Part shown: piece by piece, positions 12,108-23,874 of the stretch
Layout of the letters: the number at the start of each line of letters is the position of its first letter
Numbering within the stretch: position 1 is the stretch's first letter
From: Odiellus spinosus
Lineage: Eukaryota; Arthropoda; Arachnida; Opiliones; Phalangiidae
NCBI GenBank assembly: GCA_963920705.1
Contig: OY987233.1
Location: 14,433,459 to 14,497,458 of the forward strand
Direction: 5' to 3'
Length of the DNA: 64,000 nt
Program-made: the position numbers and the translations under genes
Notes under the pieces: model-generated
Seen by the model: the letters and a program-made list of their open reading frames with translations, nothing else
Databases searched by the model: none
What the model was told of the DNA's origin: nothing

Positions 12108-12215
12108 CACTTGGATATAGATGTTTTTAACTTTTTTTAAACGATTTCTCCGAAAAATGCTACTCATTGACTCTACTTGGGAAGTCATTAAAACTCAGTG
12201 ACAGCCCCACTTTAA
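12108..12215 (-). mobile_element. Family A transposon, right-end fragment
   Basis: Reads as the outer part of family A on the minus strand: AACGATTTCTCCGAAAAATG, CTACTCATTGACTC, then GTGACAGCCCCACTTTAA ending in TTAA at 12212-12215. The body is missing. Confidence 0.7.
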
Positions 12216-12827
12216 ATAACAATCGCCAAAGAAACTATATTATAAATTTAGGTCCTTCCTGCCTATAATAGTGCTTTGAAATAATAATGATAGATATAGG
12301 GGGCCCTAGGACCATTGTCCTCCTGTTCGATAATAGATTGGTTAGCCACCTGCCGTCTCTCCAGGATTTTATATATTTCTATTATTTCAAAAGACAACAG
12401 TATTTTTTATTCAGAATTTCTGAGACTAATTTGCGAACTTGCATTTTCTTTCTTTATATATAATAATTATAATAATGTAGTTTCGACGTATCAGTCGTTG
12501 TATTTAGGTTTATCTATATACCTTTCAAAATTAACCTAATATTTATTTTATGTTAATTTAGGAGTTAGAATATAAATTAGTTTTATTGTGTGAAATTTAG
12601 ATACAAAAAAAGGTTTTTCAAAATTTTAATGAAAGCTGAAATTTCGTGTACAGATTGTAGTCTTGTTATAATTGAGTAAGTTTAAATAAACATGAACTCT
12701 TGAGCTATAACGTAATGTATTATACACCCACCCAAGACTTGATTATTAACTTTAAATTACCACGAAATATTTGGTAAATTTTTATACATTAAATTTATTT
12801 AAATTTAATTGTTTAAAAATAACTTGT
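12216..12827. other. AT-rich non-coding DNA
   Basis: A 74-codon plus-strand frame at 12315-12539 looks like chance. Nothing else is recognised. Confidence 0.4.
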
Positions 12828-13436
12828 TATAAAGTGAGGCAGAGATGTATTTATCATGAACTCCAAATGTAAATTGAGTACCATTTTCGTAAAGATCGTT
12901 AAAAATCGATTTAAAATATATATACATATTTCACATAACAAAATTCCCCGCAGTACTACGTCAACACTAGAGCCGACAGTTGATTCTCGCCCGTTCTGGC
13001 ACTAGTGGTAAGGTCTCTTTCACGCGGTCTTTTTCGTAAAAGTACTTAATCCAGAAAGTCCACTGCTATTCGTACGAAAATTATCGTTAATTACGTTCCT
13101 GAAATAAAACTACGTCATATATCTGAAACAAAATAATCTAAATATTATTGATATTTTAATTTTGATGTATCTTAAACACACGTCAACCCAGAGGTATAAA
13201 ATTTGCAATATGATGTTTTAAACGTGTGATAAAGTCCACTGCTATTCGTACGAAAATTATCGTTAATTACGTTCCTGAAATAAAACTACGTCATATATCT
13301 GAAACAAAATAATCTAAATATTATTGATATTTTAATTTTGATGTATCTTAAACACACGTCAACCCAGAGGTATAAAATTTGCAATATGATGTTTTAAACG
13401 TGTGATAAAACTAAAAATATAATACATATGCATTTT
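12828..13436 (+). mobile_element. Family A transposon with internal duplication
   Basis: Starts ATAAAGTGAGGCAG and continues through the family A body (AAGATCGTTAAAAATCG, CAGTACTACGTCA, TTGATTCTCGCCCGTTC, CACGCGGTCTTTTTCGTAAA) and the ACTAAAAATATAAT segment near the right end. The right terminal repeat is lost. Its 3' half is doubled exactly (see 13055-13406), making it longer than the usual 480-500 bp. Confidence 0.8.
13055..13406 (+). repeat. Exact 176-bp tandem duplication
   Basis: Sequence from 13055 (AAAGTCCACTGCTATTCGTA) to 13230 is repeated from 13231 to 13406, and I see no mismatch between copies. It lies wholly inside a family A element. Exactness in such decayed surroundings means a recent duplication or an assembly artefact. 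Confidence 0.9.
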
Positions 13437-13931
13437 ATACAAAACCAGACATGTTAGAACAGAAGAACTAACAGTTTGGCGGATACCCAATAATGACCCA
13501 GGTTTCTTACCGAAGATTTTTAATTAAGAGAAAGCTTTAGTTTTATAAGAAGTAAATATAAAATAAAGAGTATCGCCCGGACTCAGCTAACCATAAACAT
13601 CGCGTTTCCTCCTTCCCCAACAGTCTCACAATGGACAGCCTGTCCTATATAAAAGGAACGACCCCTAAGAACTATCTTTCAAGCTCGTTGTCCATTCCCC
13701 CTATTAAACAAAATTAACAGCGGTTACCATGACAACGTTTTAATTAAAAACGCGGGAAAAAAGCGCGGGACACGGATCCCTTGTCATCCTTTATACCCTC
13801 GCGATTGTTATAAAATAATTACGTCATCTTCGTTTTTCTTTTAAGGGTAGCACGCACCCCACATATACGAAACTATATCTATTTGTTAATAATATATGCA
13901 TAATGTCGTCTAGAGACACAAGTCACGTGAT
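13437..13931. other. Non-coding DNA with an X-box-like site
   Basis: GTTACCATGACAAC at 13723-13736 resembles an RFX X-box and is followed by a CpG-rich segment (AACGCGGGAAAAAAGCGCGG). No ORF is seen downstream. Confidence 0.3.
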
Positions 13932-14342
13932 TTGTGAGGCTGTCACCATTTTTTCCAATGCATATGGATTATATTTTTTTCGATATATGACGTAGTTTAT
14001 TTCTGTAACGTAATTATCTATAATTTTAGTACGAAAGGTATTTGACTTTATGGATTCAGTACCTTTACGAAGAAGACCGCGCGAAAGCAACCTTATCACT
14101 TATGCCAGAACGCGTAAGAATCAACTGTAGGCTCTACAATAGCGAAATCACGCGACCGTAGTGTGATGACGTAGTATTGCTGGGAATGTTTATTTTAAAA
14201 ATTCCGAAAATGGCTGTTATAAAATATATATTTTTACTGTCGCGGTAATTTTGTTCTATGACATATGTATATATATTTTGAATCTTTTTTAAACGATATA
14301 TCCGATATTTTTACTACTTTTCCATTCAAATGAAGTCTCAAG
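13932..14342 (-). mobile_element. Family A transposon, nearly complete, inverted
   Basis: Starts GTGAGGCTGTCACCATTTTT, then TCGATATATGACGTAGTTTA, AAGACCGCGCGAAAGC, AGAATCAACTGTAGGCTC, GATGACGTAGTATTGC, TTTTTACTGTCGCGGTAATT and CATATGTATATATATTTTGA. The last bases before the expected TTAA end are decayed. It is the reverse complement of the 25813-26295 copy. Confidence 0.85.
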
Positions 14343-15519
14343 TCAAGAGATCAGTGTCACGTGACGTGTTCTTTTTTATAAAAAATATTAATAGCACGCG
14401 CTTTATTTTTTGGCGGGAAATTTCCATTTCCCCCACGTGCTTTTTTTTTTTTTTTTTTCTAATATCTTTTCTTTATTCATTTAATATAAAAAATCTCGAG
14501 ATCAGTGTCACGTGGCTTGATCTTTATTAGAAATAGTAATAGGGCTCTATTTCCCCTGATAAGTATTATGTACTGCACAAAAGAAGCCCTTGCATAGACT
14601 ACTTCATGGTTTTTATTATAAAGAATAAATCTAATATTACACACAGTAAGTCTTATAGTAACATTTCGTTTTTGAATCTAAAGCATGACGCATCTTTATA
14701 ATACAAATATGTGAGGGGTCTTCCGAGACTCGGGGGGGCTTCTTTCTTCCATTTAGCATCAACTTGAATCAGTTTAAATTTTATGTGGGTACAATATTAG
14801 GTAGCATTATATTTCCAATTCTTCTTTTCAATGAAATAGAGGGGAGCCTAACTTTATCTGTACTGCAAATTAAAATTGATTTTTAAAAGATGGTTACTCT
14901 TGATCGTTTCCGACCCGACTATAGAAAATTTCATCTTCTATTGATAACACGTGGGAAGGTATTAGGTTCCATGTTTTTGTATCTAAAATTTATTGAAGTT
15001 ACGAGTAGAATGCTTTGTATTGAACTAACAGTTTAGGATGAAATTTTTATGCTAAAATGTGTGTATTGGGGGCAAAACCCCCGTATAACCCCTAACCCCT
15101 CTCCTATGCCATGGAGTAATATTAGGTATAGTGGAAAATGTGGGGGTGTTTTTTTAAGGCTTTTATTATTAGGTTTGAGTTCTGTGATATTTTTTTTATA
15201 TACCCTGATCTTTGCATTGTTGGAATGGAGTATTTTATTATTTATATATTGTATTTTATATGGGAATTCAAAGGTTGCAAAGTAATTACGGATAATATAA
15301 TTTGTTTGAAGTACTCTATATATCGTCAAGACTTGAAAATAAATTTAAAATTTTAACCCCACAAATTTGATATCATGCTGGTTATTAAATAATATTTACG
15401 ATGTTGAAATGGATTAATTTATTCGTGCGTGATTTATTGATTAATTTCATCGTATTTATGAATTTTCAGTTCATACAAAAATAATGTGTTTGGTGTTATG
15501 GAAATCTTGGATTAAATTT
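14343..15519. other. Non-coding DNA with a T18 run
   Basis: An 18-nt T run lies at 14441-14458 after TTCCCCCACGTGC, and GGCGGGAAATTTCC at about 14412. Overlapping frames of 72-98 codons on both strands at 15033-15356 shadow one another and have no supporting context. Confidence 0.4.
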
Positions 15520-15840
15520 AAATTCAAATGGCCGTAACTTTTCTCCGTGTCCTCCTACGCATTAACCGATTATATCTTTAGAAAGTAGACATTCCGTATA
15601 TTATTTTAAGATCATAAAATTCTGTTTCGCCACTCGGAAAAGGTATTTCGCCACTCGATAGAAATGGAGCAAAAGTCCAAAATTGAGCCCTCTATATTAA
15701 AATTAAATGGTCGTAACTTTTTACCGCGACTTCCTAGGCATAAACCGATTGAACCATTAGAAAGTAGACATTCCCTATATTATTTTAAGAGCATAAAATT
15801 ATGTTTAGCCACTCGAGCAAAATGTTTGATTAGTCAAAGA
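15520..15840 (+). repeat. Diverged tandem duplication, period about 179 bp
   Basis: Both copies contain a CGTAACTTTT core, a CATTAACCGATT or CATAAACCGATT segment, TTAGAAAGTAGACATTCC, a TATATTATTTTAAGA segment and GCCACTCG. The CGTAAC cores are at about 15533 and 15712. The 75-codon frame across copy 2 is probably fortuitous. Confidence 0.75.
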
Positions 15841-17979
15841 CACTTCCTGAATGTTTTACAACGAAATTGCGTCTTATTTTTAGAAGCATAATCAATAAAA
15901 GAAAAAAATCACTTCGGGAATATTTCTACAACAAATGTTACTATGGAAATCTTTCTAGTTAAATGGTTTGCGTGAATTTTCCATACATCTGAGCCGCCCT
16001 TACTCTATCAATATCAATTTTCAAATCCATTTTAAGAGAAAAACTGATTTTAGAATAAAATAAAAGAAAGAAAAATTTATATGCTTTAGTACACTAGCGA
16101 AAGAAATAAGGAATTGTAACAAAATCTCGTAAAAGCTTCAAAACGAAAAAAATTAAATTGGTAGGACCATGGGTTTAGATATAGAAACCGAATCTTTTTG
16201 GGGTATTTTTTTCATTTCCGATGTATTTTCTACGTATAATGTATATAGTTTCTAAGGTAAAATTTTACGTAAAATACATTCTTTTGGTCCGTCTTATCCC
16301 AAAGGAAAAATCTTCCAAGGAACTTTTGAAGCAAATTTATTAAAAGTGGATTAATTTTCCCAACTAAACTGACGTAGAAATTTTCTATTAATGGCCGAAA
16401 AAAATCTGAAACCTATCTTTAATAGATGAATAGCAAAACCTTGGCAGGTTCATAAGTGTCCTCTAAGGGAAAATAGAACTAGAAAAATTAGGGCCCATTC
16501 AAATAAAAAAAAAATGTATTTTTGTCTTTTAAATTGAAGTTTCTTTCATCGCGTTTCAACCCAGAATAGTTAAAATTTTCTAATTTGCTTTTAATAATCT
16601 AAGAAAATTAAAAATATAATTCAAAAGCCGCGCTTAAAATAAATTCAAAAATTATTTCAATTAAAAAAATCTATTTTAATGAAGCAATTGTTTCAAAATT
16701 TCAAATTTAAGTGATTATTCATCATTATTACCACTTCCTTTTTAAACATTAATTGAACTTTAAAAAAAATGTTGAATAAAATTACCTTCCAAAAATATCA
16801 CATTAAAAATTTTAACAAATAATTACTAAATTTTAATATTTTTCTACCATTTAGTGTTTTAAGTCAGTCGACTTAAATAAATCTTAATCATTCAAAAATT
16901 ATATAAAAAATAATTCTTAAAGGCCTAAGGTTTCTTTTGCTTGTCATCTGCCTGTTAAACTGGAAGTGGGCTCACCTTCAGAGCTTACCCTTGGTTAGCA
17001 AGGCAAGAGGAAAGCATGGAGGGTGAGTTTTTTCCCAAGGTGACACACAGAAGTAATCCCTATGCCTTTAAATTTTAGATTAATTTTTAATAGTAAAAGA
17101 TGGTTAGAGAAAGAGTCATAAAGTGGAATTAAAAATTAATATTAATATGGATAACGTATATATTAATTAGAAGAGGCTCGTGACATTTTTTAGAAATGTA
17201 TTTTGTGAATATAAATATTTATAGTTGAAATTAAGACTTCCAATATTTTTACTTTTAGTTGTAGTGATTATTTTCGTAAAATAATCTAAACCATATAATC
17301 TATATTAACGTCCAAGAATTACCAGTTTTTAGATAATTGTGTAAGAACTCGTGTTAAGTGTCTTTGTACCCGTGTAACATCTCGCATTTCAATTCCCTGC
17401 CTATTAATTTATGATCTCCAAAAAAATTTCAAACAAGAATAAGTCGTTTACGAGTTTATGAACTCGTATAGTGAGGTATAGAACTTCTGTTAAGCCTTGG
17501 CCAGTCATTTTTACCCCCTTTCCTTTGGTGGAATGGTATAGATATCGCCATAAAGCAGGCACTGACCCTAAATCCGTATTATTCAATAAATCTGCGAATT
17601 CTCCCTCTCTCTCTCTCTCTTCTGGCATCCAAAGAAATATATATACCCCTGTAACTAGATGCTTTATAGTACCTAGTACTTCTCACCTCAGTCACCTGTC
17701 ACTATTATCAAAGGCTGAGAGACCCTCTTAACTCCCTTTAACTAGTGATCCACCTGGTCTATAACCTTCTGTAAATATATATATAAATATCAGTTTAGGT
17801 TAACAGCAGATACCTAGCTATGTAGGCAACTTGAATTGATATAATGGTAGATGTTAATGCGTATTGATATACAATGTTATATCTCATACATAAAAGTAGT
17901 TCACATCTCTTTAGACCAATTTTTGAATATTCCTTTTTTAAAGAGCGAATTAAGTTCGAAGGGAGAAAAAAAAAATACT
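15841..17979. other. Non-coding DNA with one small GC-rich patch
   Basis: Mostly AT-rich. The interval 16965-17050 is noticeably GC-richer. A CTCTCTCTCTCTCTCT run lies near 17602-17620. Opposed 74- and 86-codon frames at 17404-17731 have no recognisable content. Confidence 0.4.
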
Positions 17980-18300
17980 TTTTTTCGATATATGACGTAG
18001 TTTATTTTTGGAATACAATTAACAATAATTTTTATATGAAACTTAGAACTTTTACGAAAAAGACCGCCCAAAAGCGACCTTCTCACTGGTACCATAACGC
18101 GCGCGAACCAACCGTAGGCTCTACCATAGCGAAATCAGGCGAGCATAGTGATTTTAAAAATTTCAAAAATGGCGATTATAAAATATGTATTTTTACTGTC
18201 GCGGTAATTTTGTTCTATGACATATGTATATATATTTTGAATCGTTTTTTAACGATCTTTCCGAAAGCGCTACTCTAATTCCATTTGGAGTTCATGAAAC
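17980..18300 (-). mobile_element. Family A transposon, inverted, left part decayed
   Basis: Contains CGATATATGACGTAGTTTAT, AAAGACCGCCCAAAAGCGAC, CGTAGGCTCTACCATAGCG, ATTTTTACTGTCGCGGTAAT, and CCATTTGGAGTTCATGAAA near its end. Terminal repeats are lost. A 134-codon frame across 17874-18278 lies almost entirely in this repeat and is not a gene. Confidence 0.8.
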
Positions 18301-18532
18301 ATCTCTTTATATTTGTTTTCAATTTTAATTACTAGTATAATTTATTTTAACGATAATCTACTATATAGAAAATCGAAGTCAGTTCATTCTCCCTTTAATA
18401 ACAAATAATAGTACCACACCTTTGAACGCGCTATGATCTAAAATTGATACGAAACTACCATATATCATTCAAATTTCAAATCGGTGGAGTTTTGGTCCCT
18501 AGATTTTCGGGGATTCCTTCTTTTCCATACTG

Positions 18533-18569
<37 letters not shown>

Positions 18570-19494
18570 TGTATTTTTTCGAGTGTCTGCATTCAGTTGT
18601 TGTATAGATGAATTTACAGGCTTGGTATTTGCTTATTTTCTAGTCAATAATATTGTAATGTGGTTCCTTTTAAGGTTGAAATATAGGTAGGGGTTTTAAC
18701 ATCTCAGGGTTGGATCAGGGGTGATATTCTCATATTTAAGGGATTTTCTGTAGAGGATTTTGTCGGTAGTTTTTGTTAAGGTATTATTTTTTTCTTATCG
18801 AGTACTTGAGCAGGGGGTTATCACTTCCGGTCTAACGAGTAGACGAAATTCTTTGTCAATTTTTGTAAGGATCAAGGAGGTCTTTTTATCCCTACATGGA
18901 TTATCTAACATGGATATTAGCAACACTTATCCGACTTCTTACATGCTGTGTATTTTTCATTTCACGATCTAGTATCGTATGTCTAGTACTTTGAAAATTA
19001 TTTGTGCCCATGAAGGTTCCCCCTTAAACATTTAAATCTAAAAATACGAATATTGTGTCTTAGGAACAAAATAGAAGGGTCAATTTTTATATCAAAAGAA
19101 AGCTTATTTAAGCACCTATTTAAATATGTTGTAAAGTAAAAAAAAATAGTTATTCCTCGGGGGGCTACGAACCCCCGAATCTGACCCCTAAATGACCCGT
19201 AATTAAAAATTAACGATTAAAGGTAGGATAAATCTAAAGTCATATTCGGATTCTGCGCTACAAATACGCTAAAAATGATAAGTTATGTGAAATTATCTCA
19301 AGTACCCAAGGTACGATTCAAATTTAGGTTTAGGGATACGAAAACGAACTACCACAGAGGGGTATTTTCAAAATGCTATAATTCCTCAACCAATCAATAT
19401 TTATAGCTCTAAATCTACAATTGTCCATTATTTCGCCACAATTTAGTGTGCTTAAAATTTCATGATGATCGGCCGACCCATGGTTGCCTATCAC
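18301..19494. other. Non-coding DNA with a B end and a T33 run
   Basis: A family B terminus (TTCATTCTCCCTTTAA) lies near 18383-18398. A 33-nt T run occupies 18535-18567. A small GC hairpin (CGGGGGGCTACGAACCCCCG) lies near 19158-19177. No credible ORF is present. Confidence 0.5.
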
Positions 19495-19801
19495 TCACGT
19501 AGTTTATTTCTGAAACGTAATTTACGATAATTTTCTGGATTGAGTTATTAAACGCAATAAAGCGACCTTATCATTGGTGCCAGAACGCGCGAGAATCAAC
19601 TGTAGACTCTACAATAGCTAAGCGATCATAGTGCGATGACGTAGTATTGCGGGGAAATTTTATTTTAAAAATTTCGAAAAATAATGTCGCTGTAATTTTT
19701 TTCCATCTAAATATTTTGAATATCTTTTTAACGGTCTTTCCGTAAATTCCACTCAATTTCCATTTGGAGTTCGTGAAAAAACCGCGACATCTTCGCTTTA
19801 A
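19495..19801 (-). mobile_element. Family A transposon, inverted
   Basis: Segments in family order: CACGTAGTTTATTTCTGAAA, GCCAGAACGCGCGAGAATCA, TGACGTAGTATTGCGG, TTTTTAACGGTCTTTCCG, CCATTTGGAGTTCGTGAAAA. A degraded end CGACATCTTCGCTTTAA with TTAA at 19798-19801. It lies just 39 bp before the left target duplication of element I. Confidence 0.8.
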
Positions 19802-20001
19802 ATTGAATATCAATTTAGTATCAAGACAAGATCAATAACTGTAAAATCATGGACGAATTATAGTATACACAGGGACGAGTGGCAGAAGTAATTTTCTGGC
19901 TAACGATTGTTAAATGCGCGCTCCAGCGGCATTTCTGGGAACTAACGACAAACCGAGTCAAAAGGGGGTAGGAACGCGGGGAAAAATACTAGCACAAGAT
20001 T

Positions 20002-20038
20002 TATAAAGTTAGGCCTTTACGCACGTGTTTAGATTCAT
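20002..20038 (+). promoter_or_regulatory. Candidate core promoter inside element I
   Basis: TATAAAG at 20002-20008, an E-box CACGTG at 20022-20027, and an initiator-like TTCATC around 20035-20039, about 33 nt after the TATA box. The first ATG follows at 20051. The spacing is what a TATA-dependent metazoan promoter would show. No experimental start site is known. Confidence 0.4.
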
Positions 20039-20050
20039 CGCGAATTGGCG

Positions 20051-20554
20051 ATGAATTTTAGTGCTCAAACGTTTGAGACATTGTTTGGAGATTTTACACA
20101 TTCTCCAGAGAAGAAAAAAAGTAAAAGTGTATTAAGAGATTCAGATGATGGTAAGTTTTGGCTTTTATAAAAAAAAAAAAAATAACTTTTAACAAATTTA
20201 AAATCGACCTTACCTTGAAGCAGTATTAAGGGCTTGATCCCCATAATAAAGCTCTAAAACGTAAGACTAACCAACTAATAATTCGTTAAATTTTAACAAA
20301 AGAGACTAAAATAATCGTTTAGAAATATATCGTAGCTGATAAGCAGACGAAAATTTCAAACTACATTGAATAAAATAGTTCAGTTCACGGCGGAAAGATG
20401 GCATTAGCCGCATAATTCTGTTTCCTTTTTTTTTCGTTTAGACTCGGCTAGATTTGGTCGGGGGGGTAAAAACAGGGCACGACATTTAACAAGACTCGGA
20501 CGCGGCGCTATAAGGGAAATCTGTGTCTGCCACTCGTCCCTGTGTATACTATAA
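20051..20554 (+). CDS. Candidate two-exon small gene carried by element I, about 70 aa
   Basis: Exon 1 (20051-20150) opens with ATG and encodes 33 residues ending in a Lys/Ser-rich and acidic tail (SPEKKKSKS, then RDSDD). It stops at a consensus donor GATG/GTAAGT. The first acceptor with a good pyrimidine tract is TTTCCTTTTTTTTTCGTTTAG ending at 20441. Joining it keeps the frame open for 37 more residues, rich in Arg and Gly, to TAA at 20552-20554 within the right inverted end. The product would be a small basic, probably nuclear protein of no family I know. Alternatives: the first exon of a longer transposase whose rest was deleted, a captured host first exon whose real second exon lies outside, or coincidence. 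A plus-strand GTAAGT also lies at 23894, so splicing to distant exons is possible. Confidence 0.3.
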
Positions 20555-20571
20555 TTCGTCCATGGTAAAAT

Positions 20572-21258
20572 ACACCCTTGAAATTTACCAAAATACCCAT
20601 TGATAAACCAGGATTTACAATAATAATTTTGTACCATTTCAAGATAGTAATGGTGATATATAAGTTGATATATATCTTAGGTTAGAGGAAAAGGTTGTCG
20701 TCAAGCCATTTTCATCAACCACTTTTACGTGTCAAGTTCAATTTGTCACATCCACTCTTACCCCCACGACGAAGACCCACCGAAAAAAATAAACGAAAAA
20801 ACAAAAGCTTTAAAAAAAGTCCCACCCTCCATGGTACGAAAAGTCTCCAGACACTGATGATGCTTTCCCTCGACACACATACACACAAAAAAATGAAGCA
20901 ACTAAAGCAGAAAGCGCAAGTACACCAGAAAAAATATATATATATATCTGGACTGTTTTTAGCATTACTCCATCTTCGCTTAAGGTTGCCTTTTTTCCGC
21001 ACCGTCTGCTACAGCCAAAGATCACTATTTCCCCATTTAGCCAAGGAAGGCTCAACCCACTACCCATCCAGTAGAGCTCAAACACAGACTAAAAAAATCA
21101 ACCCCCAGATTTTTTTTGTTATATATACAATCTAAACTATCAAGTTGGTTTCGCATTAAGTGTTCAATTTAGTTCAAACTAATTGGTGCAATTTGAATGT
21201 GTTTAATAAGGAATATGTTTTGGAAATGTGTCTTGTAGTTGAAACTACGTCAGTATTT
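20572..21258. other. Low-complexity non-coding DNA
   Basis: Contains ACACATACACACAAAAAAA near 20876 and a TATATATATATAT run near 20935-20948. Frames of 146 codons on plus and 91-95 on minus overlap here. Their composition (Lys/Thr/His or Cys/Phe stretches) mirrors the low-complexity DNA, so they are not called as genes. Confidence 0.45.
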
Positions 21259-21465
21259 ATCCTCCACCACAAGTAATTGTCTTCCATAGTTGAGATGTAC
21301 TCCAGTAATTGTCTTCCATAATTAGGTGAGATGTCTTCTAGTAATTGTTTGACATGATTAGTTGAGATGTACTCCAGTTATTGTTTTCCGTAATTAGTTA
21401 AAATATCCTCCAGCAATTGTCTTCCATAATTAGTTTAGATATATGTCCTTCGGTAATTGTTGCTG
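21259..21465 (+). repeat. Degenerate minisatellite, about 40-45 bp unit, five copies
   Basis: The unit is roughly CTCCAGTAATTGTCTTCCAT followed by AATTAGTTGAGATGTA. AATTG/ATTG cores recur near 21274, 21307, 21344, 21379 and 21416, with a last partial near 21456. Confidence 0.75.
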
Positions 21466-22383
21466 TACTGGAATTTTCATGAGCTCCAAATACAAAGGCT
21501 TGAGGCGTTTTAATATTATGATAAAACTAAAAGTATAACCAGATAGATTATTTCGAAAACTATGTTGACAGCCTTAATATTTTAATCATATTTTTATTAT
21601 TAACACAGAACTAAACCATATTTTTGGATTTCTATTATTGATGGCATTATTATAAACACATGTCATTAAGGTATTAGTAGCGCATAACCAGATGTTAAAA
21701 TATGTGTTTATTAATAATTTCAAGCTTCGAACCATTTTTTTTTTGCCATATTTTTGGTGTTAAATGTGTTTTGACGTTTTGATTTGATTTGTATTAACAC
21801 TTAATCACATATTTATTAACACATTTTCATTATTATAAGGTATGTAATACAATAACTCTAACTTTAATAGCATATAATAGCCAGGTGTTAAAAATATGTT
21901 TACGTACATTTATTTTCCCGCTCATATTTTATTATTACTACAGGTATATAAACCGTATCATTTAGTTTACTGGATGAATGTATGTCAGTAAAATGGGAAC
22001 CGTTTGATATTCAATAGTGTGCGATAAATTCCATTCAAGGACATACATTTCAACACAATTGAACCCGATCAGTTGCACCTAGGACCACTTGAACTATTAT
22101 CATTTACCTGAGGGTCAATGTGTAAAGTCCATTTCGTATCTTAAAAGCAATACACTGATATGGTTTTCTAAACTCCGAATTCATCTTTAGTTTGCATAAT
22201 GAGATAATACTAAGGCGTATTGACACGTTATGTAAAATCTCATAGAAATTTAAAAGAATTATTCCTTGATATTATCGATTCATTTTCGAACTTTCACTAT
22301 GAAATGGAGTAATAAGAAATGGAGTATTTTTATACAAAAAAATCTCCCGACTTTTTCTAACCTATTGTTAAAAATTCTAGTCC

Positions 22384-22422
<39 letters not shown>

Positions 22423-23870
22423 TCGCGTACAAAGTTCAGCCTTGATGTATTTTAAAAAATATTAACCAAAACTACTTTTTTTCTATGGGCTTCAACATTG
22501 TGTATTAGTCCGAGGCAGGTTTTAACTATTATGCCATCTCTTAACAGTCTGAAGTATAGTTTTTTACATTTATGGCCAGCTTCGATAACCAAATTACTCG
22601 CCAAAATATCAAAGTTTATGTGAACATATCACGTGATATGACGTCATCTCTATAACTTGAATTAGTATCTGGTAATTAACGACGCAAGAATTTTAACGTC
22701 GGTTTAACCTAGAGTAATAATTTTAACTTTATTTTAAAATAACAATACTACATATTTTTAAAACCTCAAAAACTTATAAAAAAAATTTAATTATTTTAAA
22801 AGTTAATTATATTTATATTTCACCCTGGTTAATAATTTTAATAATCTGGAGTAATGTAATCCTCCACCTTGCAGGGGTAAGAAATGATTTAAGTTAACTT
22901 ATATAATAAGATAAATAATTCTGAACGTTATGTTATTCGGCATCATTAACTAGACATTCTAGAATTTTATTGTAATTAACAACCAAACCATTGAATAATA
23001 TTTTTATCCATTTTCAATGATCTTAAAAAAAATTGACCTATTCAAATTTCAAATGGTGTGTCTGGCTGATAAAAACCTGTAGCAAGAAGCGTTACATTTT
23101 GGGGGCGTTACATTGTGATGACCCCGTGAAGAAATAGGCCTCCCTGCTATTATTATACTATAAAAAAAAATGAAACCGAAATTAATCTGTAGTGGAAACG
23201 TTTTCTGCTAGAAAGCGAAATTAATCAGATAGTTTTTCTCTTGTCTTAATCTTGAGAAAATAACAAGGTATTGCATTTAAAATCTTTTATTAGAAAATTA
23301 GTTTTCCTTATCAACTTGAAAAACCATAAGATGAAAATAATGCCACCAACGAAGTCGTGGTCGCGATTGTATGCAAATTTTATTTTTCCAGAAGAATTTT
23401 ACGCGAATGTTTTAAGTATTATTTATACGAATACCTGTGGGTTTTAGGCTGTTTTTATTTAAATCCATTTCATGGTACTTCATTCCATGCTTTGATTTTG
23501 TATAAATTTGTAATAATTCACCGGTAAACAACCCAACAATCAACATATATGGTAAACTAAACAAATCGCATCTTGGTATTTTAAATTTTATTTATTATAA
23601 ATTATAATATTGGAAGGACTTAGTATTTTTCAAATATAATTTTAGAATTCAATGCGTCATAGCATTGTCACTCGATAGAAATCTGATTTTCCTTCTTTAA
23701 AATGAAATTATTTTTACATAGTGAATACATTAAAAAAAATTGTTTGATCATTGCAAAACATTTTCTATTCATATTAATATAAATTCTAGAAATGATGATT
23801 TTTTACCCAAACTTCAATTGCACGTTAGATTTAATTCCTACGTATCTTTAATTAAATTTTCAAATAATTA
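21466..23870. other. AT-rich non-coding DNA with a T34 run
   Basis: A 34-nt T run lies at 22387-22420. A palindromic TATCACGTGATA followed by TGACGTCA (E-box plus CRE-like) lies at about 22626-22646. No gene is recognised. Confidence 0.45.
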
Positions 23871-23874
23871 ATGA

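Larger units (their letters stand above)
19841..20571 (+). mobile_element. Element I: 717-bp transposon with perfect 39-bp inverted ends and 7-bp TSD
   Basis: The left end 19848-19886 (CATGGACGAATTATAGTATA...) and the right end 20526-20564 are perfect reverse complements over 39 bp. Both are flanked directly by GTAAAAT (19841-19847 and 20565-20571), a 7-bp target duplication. A shared TTGTTAAATG lies inside each end in inverted orientation, like a subterminal binding site. Termini beginning CA with a 7-bp duplication resemble the P-element or related cut-and-paste layout, but that assignment is inference. No second copy is in this window. The interior carries a TATA box, a start codon and splice signals (see 20051). 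Perfect ends point to recent activity. Confidence 0.88.

Noticed and set aside
17874-18278. 134-codon plus-strand frame
   Set aside because: It lies almost entirely within an inverted family A transposon, and the matching DNA in other copies is not open.
20695-21135. 146-codon plus-strand frame, with 91-95-codon frames opposite
   Set aside because: Low-complexity sequence with CA and TA microsatellites. Lys/Thr/His-rich content follows base composition, and the frames exclude each other.
22213-22516. Possible element with TAAGGCGTATTGACAC-like ends around the T34 run
   Set aside because: Similar motifs recur (2628, 17862, 60601), but the proposed ends pair poorly and no target duplication is visible.
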